Shown piece by piece: positions 51,764 through 59,609 of a stretch of DNA of 64,000 nt. The notes under the pieces were generated by a model. That model searched no databases. It was not told the DNA's origin and saw only the letters and a program-made list of their open reading frames with translations. Numbering within the stretch: position 1 is the first letter of the stretch; each line of letters starts with the position of its first letter. The translations under genes and the position numbers were made by a program. Source of the stretch: DATJFQ01 sp035495555 (GTDB lineage Bacteria; Acidobacteriota; Vicinamibacteria; Vicinamibacterales; 2-12-FULL-66-21); contig DATJFQ010000068.1 of assembly GCA_035495555.1 (NCBI GenBank), positions 1 to 64,000 of the forward strand, read 5' to 3'.

Positions 51764-53170
51764 CTATACGGAGGAGTTGTCTGTGGCGCGGTTCAACAGT
51801 TCCCACGCCTTACGGATGTGCTGTTCGGACGTGCGCAGATGGCCGATTGCCAGCCGAAACGCGTAGACGCCATTCAGCTTCGTGTGCGACAGGAACACGT
51901 CGCCGGATCCATTGACGGCCGAGAGGATCTGCTCGTGCGCCTCGTCTGTTGTCGTCCGCCTCAGGCGAAAGCAGACGACGCTGAAGGGAACGGGTGCGGC
52001 AAGTTCGAATGTGCCACTCGCGTCCACCCAGGATGCGAACAGCCGCGCCAGACGCATGTGCTCGGAGATGTGCGCGCGCAGGCCTTCGGCGCCGAAGTGG
52101 CGCAGCACCATCCACAGCTTCAACGCGCGAAACCGGCGACCGAGCTGGATGCCCGTGTCCATCAGGTTCCGGACGCCCGCTTCACCTTCCCGCGTGCGGA
52201 GATACTCCGGCGTCAGCGAAAACGCCTGCCGGATGACGTCCATGCGGCGGCAATACAGGACACTGCAATCGAACGGCGTGAACAGCCATTTGTGCGGGTT
52301 CACGACGAGGGAGTCGGCGCGGGCGCTGCCCTCCAGAATCCACTCCCAGCCAGGGACCATCGCCGCAACCCCGGCATACGCTGCGTCGACGTGCAGCCAG
52401 AGCCGTTCGCGCTCGCAGATTTCGACGATTGCCGACACCGGATCGACGCTCGTGCTCGACGTGGTCCCGATCGTCGCCACCACCGCGAGCGGCAGCACAC
52501 CCGAATGGCGATCTTCGGCAATGGCACGCGCGAGCTGCGCCGGATCCATTCGGAACTGTTCGTCTGCAGGTATGCGGCGCAGCGCCGCGTGGCCGAAGCC
52601 GAGCAGCATCACGGCCTTGTCGACCGACGAATGCGCGTGCTCCGAACAGTACACGCGGACAGCGGGAACGTCGTCGCGCCCGGCAAGCCCGCGACCCCGA
52701 ACATCGGGCAGGCCGGCTTCCCGTGCGGCCGCCAGCGCATGCAGCGTCGAGATCGATGCCGTGTCGTAGATGACGCCTTCGAACGCGTCCGGCAGGTGAA
52801 TCAGCTTGCGCAGCCACGCCACGGCGACCTCTTCGAGCTCGGTCGCGGCAGGCGACGTGCGCCAGAGCATCGCCTGAACGTTCAGCGCCGCGCAGAGGAA
52901 TTCCGCGAGCACGCCCGGCGCGCTCCCGGTAATCGCGAAGTATCCAAAGAAGCCGGGGTGGTTCCAGTGCGTGATCCCGGGAAGGAGGATCCGTTCGAAA
53001 TCGCTCCAGATCGCTTCGAAGGATTCGCCCTGCTCGGGCGCAGCGGAGGGAAGCGCGCCGCGAACGGCCCCCGGCGCGAGGGTAGAAAGGACGGGATATC
53101 GCTCCGAATGTTCCAGGTAATCAGCAATCCAGTCGGCTAACCGGTGTGCTTCCTCGCGAAATTGCGTCAT
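51764..53170 (-). CDS. PLP-dependent group II amino acid decarboxylase (aromatic type)
   Basis: The 468-residue protein matches the aromatic-L-amino-acid decarboxylase family. Segments are HWNHPGFFGYFAITGSAPGVLAE (read in part), ALNVQAMLWRTSPAATELE, CSEHAHSSVDKAVMLLGFG, LWLHVDAAYAG (Asp pairing with the PLP nitrogen) and the PLP lysine in VVNPHKWLFTPFDCSVLY. Candidate products are tryptamine, tyramine or phenethylamine; the exact substrate cannot be deduced. It stands alone on the minus strand. The next gene on this strand upstream ends about 80 bases away, separated by a word repeat. Confidence 0.9.
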   Translation of the reverse strand: MTQFREEAHRLADWIADYLEHSERYPVLSTLAPGAVRGALPSAAPEQGESFEAIWSDFERILLPGITHWNHPGFFGYFAITGSAPGVLAEFLCAALNVQAMLWRTSPAATELEEVAVAWLRKLIHLPDAFEGVIYDTASISTLHALAAAREAGLPDVRGRGLAGRDDVPAVRVYCSEHAHSSVDKAVMLLGFGHAALRRIPADEQFRMDPAQLARAIAEDRHSGVLPLAVVATIGTTSSTSVDPVSAIVEICERERLWLHVDAAYAGVAAMVPGWEWILEGSARADSLVVNPHKWLFTPFDCSVLYCRRMDVIRQAFSLTPEYLRTREGEAGVRNLMDTGIQLGRRFRALKLWMVLRHFGAEGLRAHISEHMRLARLFASWVDASGTFELAAPVPFSVVCFRLRRTTTDEAHEQILSAVNGSGDVFLSHTKLNGVYAFRLAIGHLRTSEQHIRKAWELLNRATDNSSV

Positions 53171-53173
53171 AGA

Positions 53174-53252
53174 GAATTGCAGAATTCAGATTGTAGATTG
53201 CAGATTGAGCCCCTAATCAATCCGCACTCCGCACTCCGCAATCCGCGATTCT
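53174..53252. repeat. GATTGCAGATTG and CCGCACTCCGCA word repeats
   Basis: Three AGATTG(T/C) words (53186-53208) are followed by GCACTCCGCACTCCGCAATCCGC (53224-53246, read in part). The first family is the complement of the CAATCTGCAATC words at 2040-2060 and 55115-55150. The block begins right after the stop (53253) of the minus-strand gene upstream and fills the gap to the decarboxylase start. Confidence 0.65.
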
Positions 53253-54281
53253 TTACTGTTGTCGTTGAACCTGGATGGTCACGGGCGATGCGAGCCGCGC
53301 CGTGACGATGGTGCCCGGCTGGAACGTTGCGGGATTGCGATCGCCGGACATCACCATGGCCGTGCCGCCGCCGGCGCCCGCCATGCCGCCGATCATCGCG
53401 CCCTTGCCGCCGCCGAGAATCGCGCCGAGGATCGCGCCGCCCACGGCGGCGCCGCCGATCTTCTTCGAGCTGTCGGCCGCCGGCGGCTCCCCTTCACGCG
53501 TAATCTGTTCCGTCCGCAGCGAGACCTCGTCGCCGTTCCCCAGCACGAGCGTGTGGAACCGGATCGACAACCGCGCGCGTTCCTTCATCTTCCCGCCACG
53601 GTCGACTTGCGTGACGGCTCCGAGCACGCGCGAACCCGCGGGAATCGCCAGCCGGCCATCGACCACGACGTCGCGCGTGACGCGCGCCTCGACGCGGTCC
53701 TCCACACGTGCGCGTTCGGAGGTCAGTGCGCTTTCGAGCTGGAGCCCGATCACCGATGCTGCCGGAAGGACAAGCTCCTCGAACTGCTTCGGCCGCGGCG
53801 CGTCAGTGCCGTCGCCGCTTGCACCATCCGCAGGTGCCGTCGGTGGCGCGACTGCTATCGGATCCGGAGCGGGATCTGCGGCCGGAGGAGCCGGCGGAGA
53901 GGTCGGATCGTGCGCAAGGAGGGGGATTGTTCGAGCCGGCGAATCCTTCACGGCGGATCGAGCGGATTTCGACGCGGCAGGTGCTGCAGCTTTCGATTCG
54001 CGCGGCTTCGCTGCAGGCGCACGTTGTGGCGCCGGGTCCGGCGCGGGGTCAGCCTTGTGTGGCGCATCCGCGGGGACCGGCGTCACAGCCGCTTCGGTCT
54101 CGCGCACCGCCTGGTCGGATGGCCTCGTTGCGGCGGTGGATGGCGCCGACGGTGCTGACACAGCCGGCACTGTGGCCTGAACTTCACCGGCGTTGTGCCG
54201 GGTCGCTACGTAAGCTCCGCCTGCGGCGGCGGTCACGCAGCCGAGCGCCAGAAGTCCGAACGCCAGAGGCTTGGAAAACAT
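53253..54281 (-). CDS. Secreted protein with Ala/Pro-rich region, TrbI/VirB10-like and glycine-zipper segments
   Basis: The 342-residue protein begins with a hydrophobic anchor or signal (LAFGLLALGCVTAAAGGAYVA). A roughly 120-residue Ala/Pro/Lys-rich linker follows, then a domain starting LVLPAASVIGLQLESAL and continuing GRLAIPAGSRVLGAVTQVDRG. This resembles the Ig-like barrel of VirB10/TrbI-type and TrbI-like proteins. A glycine-zipper run (AAVGGAILGAILGGGKGA, about 280) and FQPGTIVTARLASPV end it. It probably sits in the envelope; no secretion system gene is near. The function is unknown. Confidence 0.7.
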   Translation of the reverse strand: MFSKPLAFGLLALGCVTAAAGGAYVATRHNAGEVQATVPAVSAPSAPSTAATRPSDQAVRETEAAVTPVPADAPHKADPAPDPAPQRAPAAKPRESKAAAPAASKSARSAVKDSPARTIPLLAHDPTSPPAPPAADPAPDPIAVAPPTAPADGASGDGTDAPRPKQFEELVLPAASVIGLQLESALTSERARVEDRVEARVTRDVVVDGRLAIPAGSRVLGAVTQVDRGGKMKERARLSIRFHTLVLGNGDEVSLRTEQITREGEPPAADSSKKIGGAAVGGAILGAILGGGKGAMIGGMAGAGGGTAMVMSGDRNPATFQPGTIVTARLASPVTIQVQRQQ

Positions 54282-54499
54282 CTAATCGTCCTGTTGCTGT
54301 TCCTCGACCAGTTGAGCAAGGCCTGTACCCTGAGTCACGGCCTGAAAACCGCGGAATTTCCGTCATTGCGGCACCTGCACGGGGACACTTGCTGTCCTCA
54401 GGACAGGACCCGCGGACGGCTGCGATCGAAAATCAGGCGGCCCGATATTACTTTCGGCCGGCACCGCCGTTGCACAATAGGGAGTATCGGGAGAATCCT

Positions 54500-55102
54500 A
54501 TGCGTCGCCTCTTCGTTGTCGCAGCCCTCGCCGTCGTAGTCGCGGTATCGTTCGCCGCCCGGGCGGATGCCTTGACCGTCCGCGACGTCATCGAGCTATC
54601 GAAAGCCGGTGTTTCGGACCAGGTCCTGCTGGCGCTCATCGACGTCGACCGTCGCGTCTACACCGTGGACGCGACCGCGGTGAAGCAGATGAAGGAGGCC
54701 GGCGTCAGCGATACTGTCGTGCTCGCGATGATTCACGCGGGGCGCGACACCACCGATTCGTCACCCGCAGCAGCCGATTCGACGCCGCCCGTCCAGACGT
54801 CGTCTGCTCCCGCACCGACGGCACCGCAGCCGCAAGTCGTGGTCATCGATCACGCGGACACGCAACCAGCCGTTCGCGAAGTCCCCGTGCCCGTCGCGGT
54901 GCCGGTTGCCGTTCCGTATACCCCCTTCGATCTCCGGTCGGAGCGCGTTTCAACCATCATCACGACCGACACCGGCGCCGCCGTTCGCGCGCGCGTGCCC
55001 GTCCCCGCGAACTGCGTGAAGGTGGAGCCCATCTACTGGGGCAATGGAGGGAAGCGCCGCCCGGGTACGTGGGAGCCGCCGACGCAGGTCGTCTGCCGCT
55101 GA
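54500..55102 (+). CDS. Secreted hypothetical protein with a duplicated AGVSDxVxxAxI motif
   Basis: The 200-residue precursor starts with a signal peptide (LFVVAALAVVVAVSFAARADA). Two copies of a helical unit follow: VIELSKAGVSDQVLLALI (about 32-49) and VKQMKEAGVSDTVVLAMI (about 61-78). A Pro/Thr-rich linker leads to a C-terminal region with PANCVKVEPIYWGNGGKRRPG. The AGVSD unit is found in several secreted proteins of uncertain function. The gene is divergent from the glycine-zipper protein and followed by a CAATCTGCAATC repeat. Confidence 0.7.
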   Translation: MRRLFVVAALAVVVAVSFAARADALTVRDVIELSKAGVSDQVLLALIDVDRRVYTVDATAVKQMKEAGVSDTVVLAMIHAGRDTTDSSPAAADSTPPVQTSSAPAPTAPQPQVVVIDHADTQPAVREVPVPVAVPVAVPYTPFDLRSERVSTIITTDTGAAVRARVPVPANCVKVEPIYWGNGGKRRPGTWEPPTQVVCR

Positions 55103-55108
55103 AAGAGA

Positions 55109-55160
55109 TTGGGCTAATCAATCTCCAATCTGCAATCCCAAATCTGCAATTCACGACTCG
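55109..55160. repeat. AATCTCCAATCTGCAATCCCAAATCTGCAATT word repeat
   Basis: Three CAATCT(G/C)CAAT words lie seven bases after a plus-strand stop and immediately before the convergent YihY stop. They belong to the same word family as 2040-2060 and 53186-53208. No clear hairpin partner is inside the 58-base gap. Confidence 0.6.
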
Positions 55161-56267
55161 CTAGGCACTTTTCTTCAGCTCGTCTCGTACCTTTTTGCCG
55201 GCGGCGAACGCAGCCGGCAGCAAGGCGATCGTCCCGATCAACAGGTCGCTCGGCCGCGTCTTTGGCGGCTCGACGCTCGCCGGGCGGTCGATGTCGCAAT
55301 TGACGTCCTCCGGCATCGGCTTGATGGGGATTTCGCCCTTCGCCCGCTTCTCCTCATAGATTCGCTGGGCGCGCGGACCGATCGCCTTTTTCTCCCCGGG
55401 AACGCGCTCGCCCGGGTTTTTGCCGTACGGCGAGGCGTGTTCGATCTCCGAGTTCAGTTCGGCGCCTACCAGAAGCGCGAGACCCGAGACATAGAACCAC
55501 AGCATCAGGACCATCACGCCGCCGAGCGCTCCGTAGCTGGCGTTCGCGTTGGGCACGAGCTGGTAATACAGCTTGAGGCCGAGCGAGACGAGCAGCCAGA
55601 GGACCGTTGCCAGCACGGAGCCCGGCGTCAACCAGACCCAATCCTGCTCGGCATCCGGCGCGAAGTAGTAGATCAGGCCGATGCCCGTCGCGACCAGCAC
55701 GAACACGACCGGCCACTGCAGCACCCACCATGTCCATTTGAACGCCGCGCCGAGGTGAAGGGTGTTCGCCAGGTGTTCGGCGAACGCCGGTCCCGCGAGC
55801 ACGAGGAACATCGACGCAAGGATGAAAATGGCGAGGCCGATCGTCAGGCCGACCGCCGTGAGCCGCGTCTTCCACCACGGGCGCGACTCCGTGATGTCGT
55901 AACACGCGTTCATCGTCGTGATAATCGAGACCATTGCACCGGAACTGCTCCAGATCGTCACGAGAAACGCGAACGTCAGCAGCCCGCCGCTGTTCTTGTC
56001 CGCCAGCTGCCGCAACTGGGTGTTGATGATCTCGATGACATCGTGGGGCGCGACCCGGCCCAGCATGTTGACGACGTTGTCGGTGAGTGACTGAAGCGGA
56101 AAGAAGCTCGCGACAGACAGCACGAACAGCAGAGCCGGAAACAGCGCGAAGAAGAAGTAATACGCCTGTTGTGCGGCGAGATCGAGGATGTCGTCCGAAA
56201 TCGCCTCTTTGCCCGTGCGTTTGACGATGTCGCCCCACCCAAGCGGAACCTTGAAGTGCGCCAGCAT
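55161..56267 (-). CDS. YihY/virulence factor BrkB family membrane protein
   Basis: The 368-residue protein has six transmembrane segments in the YihY/BrkB arrangement. It has the family's DILDLAAQQAYYFFFALFPALLFVLS beginning (quoted in part), TIWSSSGAMVSIITTMNACYDI and the C-terminal ANASYGALGGVMVLMLWFYVSGLALLVGAELNSEIEH (several adjoining pieces). A charged tail of about 90 residues follows. The family was once called ribonuclease BN by error; its true function is unknown. The ATG at 56265-56267 is divergent from the M14 gene. Confidence 0.9.
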   Translation of the reverse strand: MLAHFKVPLGWGDIVKRTGKEAISDDILDLAAQQAYYFFFALFPALLFVLSVASFFPLQSLTDNVVNMLGRVAPHDVIEIINTQLRQLADKNSGGLLTFAFLVTIWSSSGAMVSIITTMNACYDITESRPWWKTRLTAVGLTIGLAIFILASMFLVLAGPAFAEHLANTLHLGAAFKWTWWVLQWPVVFVLVATGIGLIYYFAPDAEQDWVWLTPGSVLATVLWLLVSLGLKLYYQLVPNANASYGALGGVMVLMLWFYVSGLALLVGAELNSEIEHASPYGKNPGERVPGEKKAIGPRAQRIYEEKRAKGEIPIKPMPEDVNCDIDRPASVEPPKTRPSDLLIGTIALLPAAFAAGKKVRDELKKSA

Positions 56268-56270
56268 GCA

Positions 56271-56299
56271 TGGTCAACTAGCAAATCCTGTGCTATAAA
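56271..56299 (+). promoter_or_regulatory. Promoter candidate of the M14 peptidase gene
   Basis: TGGTCA (56271-56276) and TATAAA (56294-56299) are spaced by 17 bases and lie 110 bases before the ATG, overlapping the first bases upstream of the divergent YihY gene. The gene has a good GGAGG ribosome binding site at 56400-56404. Confidence 0.45.
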
Positions 56300-56408
56300 C
56301 CGGTCACCTGACCAGACTCCCAGCTTCCAACCCGATTTCCAGTTCCAGGCTCAAGTCCCGCAGGGCGGGGAGGAGGAATTGGACACCGCAGTCACGATTG
56401 GAGGATCG

Positions 56409-59400
56409 ATGAAAGGCGCTCGACGCGCGACCGGCGTAGTCGTGGCACTCGCTCTGGCCGCGACCATGGCAAGCCGCCCGGCGGCGCAGTCCCGCGCGGC
56501 CGGCCAGCAGCAGAAGCAGGACGCGGACTATACCGCCAAGATCAAGGAGTACCTGCAGGACCCGCGCATCACGACGGAACTCGTCGACCACCTCCCCGCG
56601 TCCGACACCGTTCCCACGCCGCTGAAGGTGCTCGGCCACATGCCCGGCACGCCTGGCGAGCTGACCCACAACGCCGACATCAACCGGTACTTCGATGCGC
56701 TGGCGAAAGCCTCGCCGCGGGTGCGCGTGTGGCGCATCGGCAAGAGCGAGGAAGGCCGCGAGATGATTCTCGCCGCCGTCGCCGACGAAGCGACGCTGAA
56801 GAACATCGACAAGTACAAGTCGATGATCGCGCAGCTCACGGATCCGCGGAAGACCACGGAAGCCCAGGCGCAGCAGCTCCTGAAGACGGCCAAGCCGATC
56901 TACTACTTCAACAGCGGCATGCATTCGCCGGAGACGGGGGGGCCCGAAATGCTGATGGAGCTGGCGTATCGGCTCGCCGTCGAGGAAACGCCCTTCATCC
57001 AGAACATCCGCAACAACGTCATCACCCTCATCACGCCTGTCGTCGAGACTGACGGCCGCGACAAGGAAGTTGACACCTACTACTTCAATAAGAAGCAGCC
57101 GCCCGGCGCGCCGCGGCTCTCGTTGATGTATTGGGGCAAATACGTACAGCACGACAACAATCGCGACGGCATGGGTCAGTTCCTCGCGCTGACCCGGAAC
57201 GTGGAGAAGGCGAACCTGGATTGGAAGCCGACGATCCTGCACGATCTCCACGAGGCGCAGACGTACCTCTACGCGTCGACGGGCACGGGGCCGTACAACG
57301 ACGCCATCGATCCGATCACGATCGACGAGTGGTGGATGCTCGCCGAGAACGACGTGATGGAGATGACCAAGCGCGGGGTTCCGGGCGTGTGGACCTACGG
57401 GTTCTACGATGGCTGGGTGCCGAACTACATGTTCTTCATCGCGCACGGCCACAACGCCATCGGGCGTTTCTACGAAGTCCAGAGCTACGGGCCCGATCCC
57501 TACACCGTTACCCCGGGCGCGACGACGACGAGCCGTGAGTGGTTCCGGCCGAATCCGCCGCTGCCGTCCATCAAATGGGGTCCTCGCAACAACACCAACA
57601 TCCAGGAATCGGCGGCGCTGTTCGCGTTGAGCCACGTGGCGAAGAACAAAGAGCTGTATCTCGAGAACTACTGGCTGAAGAACAAGCGCGCGGTCGAGAA
57701 GGGAAAGACCGGTCCGATCTACGCGTGGGTGATCCCGGCCAATCAGTATCGCAAGGCCGACGCTGCGCAGGCCGTCAATGATCTGCGCGCGCAGGGGCTG
57801 GAAATCAGTCGCGCCACGGCTGCCTTCAAGGCGGGCACGATCGACGTCAAGCCGGGCGACTACGTCGTCCGCGGCGATCAGCCGTTCCGGACGATTGCGG
57901 ACATGTACTTCTCCGTCCAGAACTATGCGCCCGCGAATCCGCGGCCGTACGACGACACCGGCTGGACGTTCCAGTACATGCGCAACCTGGCGATCAAGCC
58001 GGTGACCGAATCGGGGAAAACGCTGCTGGATCAGCCGATGACGCTCATCACTGCTGACGTGACCGCGTCGGCCGGCATCGACGGCACCGGCCCGGTCGTC
58101 ATCGTCGAGCACACGACCGACAACAACCTGATGAAGTTCCGGTTCGCGAACGCGAATGTGAAGATGCAGGCGGCCGAGAGCGACTTCGAGGTCAACGGAC
58201 ACAAGCTGCGCGCGGGCGCGTTCATCATCCCGAACGCGAACCGTGCGGCGCTCGAACCGATGATCAAAGAGCTCGGGCTGACCGCGTATGCCGTCGGGAG
58301 CGCGCCAACTGTCCGCGCACACGACCTCGACGTGCCGCGCATCGGATACGTGCACAGCTGGTCGCGCACGCAGGACGAAGGCTGGGTGCGCGCCGCGCTC
58401 GACACATACGGCGTGCCTTACACGTACTTTGGCGACGTGAAGCTGCGCGAGGGCAACCTGCGCCAGAAGTACGACGTCATCATCTTCCCGCACGTCGGCG
58501 GCACGGCGCAGTCGCAGGTCAATGGGATTCCGAAGGTCGGCAACACGCCGCTGCCGTACAAGAAGTCGGCGGAGTTCCCGAGCCTTGGCGTGAACGATTC
58601 GTCGGACGACATCCGCGGCGGCATGGGATACGACGGGCTGATCGAGCTGGTGAAATTCGTGCAGCAGGGCGGCACGCTCATCACCGAAGGTTCGACGTCG
58701 ACGATCCTTCCCGAATACAACATCACGACCGGGGTGACGGTTGAGAACCCCCCGCGGCTGTTCGTCCGCGGGTCGGTCCTGCGCGGCGTGTTCACCGACA
58801 GGAACAGTCCTCTGCTTTACGGATATCAGGGCAACGAAGTGCCGGTCTATTTCAATCAGGACCCGGTGCTGGCGGTCGGCGGCGGTGGGTTCGGCGGTGG
58901 ACGCGGCGGGTTCGGGGGCGGGAACGATATCCCTGGCGTGGGCATGAACATCACGCCGATGGCGTCGGCCTCGCAGCAGAAGCTTGCGAGCTACGATCCG
59001 GATAACGGGGAGCCGGCGCAGGAGAACCTGGCGGAACGGCCGTCGGCCGGTGATATCGCGGCCGTTCGTGAGGGCGTTGGTGGGGGACGCGGCGGTCGCG
59101 GCGGCGGTCGCGGAGCTGGCGGCGGCGCGCAGGGCTTCGGCGGACGCGGAGGCCAGGCGGCCGCGAACCCCGAGGCTCCGCGCGTCGTCATGCAGTTTCC
59201 GTCGAATCCAAACGACATGCTGCTGTCCGGGACGCTCGCGGGCGGGGAGGCGCTCGCGAATCGCGCGCAGTTGGTCGACATCCCGCTTGGCGAGGGCCAC
59301 GTCGTGTCGTTTGCGATTCGTCCGTTCTGGCGGTGGCAGACCCAGGGCACCTATTTCCTCGCGTTCAATGCGATCCTGAACTGGAACGACCTGAACGCGG

Positions 59401-59441
59401 GCCGCCGCGTGCCTGAGACTACGACGGGCGCGCAACGGTAA
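56409..59441 (+). CDS. Secreted M14-family zinc carboxypeptidase-like protein
   Basis: The 1010-residue precursor has a signal region (GVVVALALAATMASRPAAQS). An M14 catalytic domain follows with the zinc motif GMHSPETGGPEMLMELAYRL (HxxE, quoted in part), ITPVVETDGRD, and the third ligand histidine in ILHDLHEAQTYLY. A second half contains a class I amidotransferase-like segment (YDVIIFPHVGGTAQS), typical of the long Acidobacteriota M14 proteins. Gly/Arg-rich inserts (GGGRGGRGGGRGAGGG, about 900-920) are low complexity. The likely job is digestion of peptides outside the cytoplasm. Confidence 0.88.
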   Translation: MKGARRATGVVVALALAATMASRPAAQSRAAGQQQKQDADYTAKIKEYLQDPRITTELVDHLPASDTVPTPLKVLGHMPGTPGELTHNADINRYFDALAKASPRVRVWRIGKSEEGREMILAAVADEATLKNIDKYKSMIAQLTDPRKTTEAQAQQLLKTAKPIYYFNSGMHSPETGGPEMLMELAYRLAVEETPFIQNIRNNVITLITPVVETDGRDKEVDTYYFNKKQPPGAPRLSLMYWGKYVQHDNNRDGMGQFLALTRNVEKANLDWKPTILHDLHEAQTYLYASTGTGPYNDAIDPITIDEWWMLAENDVMEMTKRGVPGVWTYGFYDGWVPNYMFFIAHGHNAIGRFYEVQSYGPDPYTVTPGATTTSREWFRPNPPLPSIKWGPRNNTNIQESAALFALSHVAKNKELYLENYWLKNKRAVEKGKTGPIYAWVIPANQYRKADAAQAVNDLRAQGLEISRATAAFKAGTIDVKPGDYVVRGDQPFRTIADMYFSVQNYAPANPRPYDDTGWTFQYMRNLAIKPVTESGKTLLDQPMTLITADVTASAGIDGTGPVVIVEHTTDNNLMKFRFANANVKMQAAESDFEVNGHKLRAGAFIIPNANRAALEPMIKELGLTAYAVGSAPTVRAHDLDVPRIGYVHSWSRTQDEGWVRAALDTYGVPYTYFGDVKLREGNLRQKYDVIIFPHVGGTAQSQVNGIPKVGNTPLPYKKSAEFPSLGVNDSSDDIRGGMGYDGLIELVKFVQQGGTLITEGSTSTILPEYNITTGVTVENPPRLFVRGSVLRGVFTDRNSPLLYGYQGNEVPVYFNQDPVLAVGGGGFGGGRGGFGGGNDIPGVGMNITPMASASQQKLASYDPDNGEPAQENLAERPSAGDIAAVREGVGGGRGGRGGGRGAGGGAQGFGGRGGQAAANPEAPRVVMQFPSNPNDMLLSGTLAGGEALANRAQLVDIPLGEGHVVSFAIRPFWRWQTQGTYFLAFNAILNWNDLNAGRRVPETTTGAQR

Positions 59442-59481
59442 AGCGCAGCTGTTTGGTTCCCGGTGTCCAGTTTCCGATGAT

Positions 59482-59499
59482 ACCCGCCGATAAGCGGGT
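59482..59499. terminator. ACCCGC/GCGGGT hairpin after the M14 gene
   Basis: ACCCGC (59482-59487) pairs with GCGGGT (59494-59499), with the flanking CCGATGAT/GTCGTCGG extending it imperfectly, 41 bases past the stop. No T-run follows, so the call is weak. Confidence 0.35.
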
Positions 59500-59552
59500 C
59501 GTCGGGAATTGGCGGTCGGAGTCCGGCTAAGTCCCTGCAGCGCAAGGAGCTT

Positions 59553-59583
59553 CAATTTAACTTTGCATTGTAAAGTTAAATTG
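59553..59583. promoter_or_regulatory. Perfect 12-base palindromic operator, AT-rich
   Basis: CAATTTAACTTT (59553-59564) is the exact reverse complement of AAAGTTAAATTG (59572-59583), with a seven-base GCATTGT spacer. It is strikingly AT-rich against the GC-rich background. A TTGCAT (59563-59568) and a TACACT (59587-59592), spaced 18 bases, form a possible promoter for the next gene, with the -35 inside the palindrome. A repressor dimer binding here would block transcription. The regulator is unknown; no regulator gene is adjacent. Confidence 0.7.
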
Positions 59584-59609
59584 ATCTACACTGTTAGTCC
59601 GATACGTCG

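Noticed and set aside
56304..59555. Roughly 1080-codon open frame on the minus strand opposite the M14 peptidase
   Set aside because: It mirrors the codon structure of the M14 gene, has no recognisable domain and would include the M14 promoter; a GC-rich shadow.
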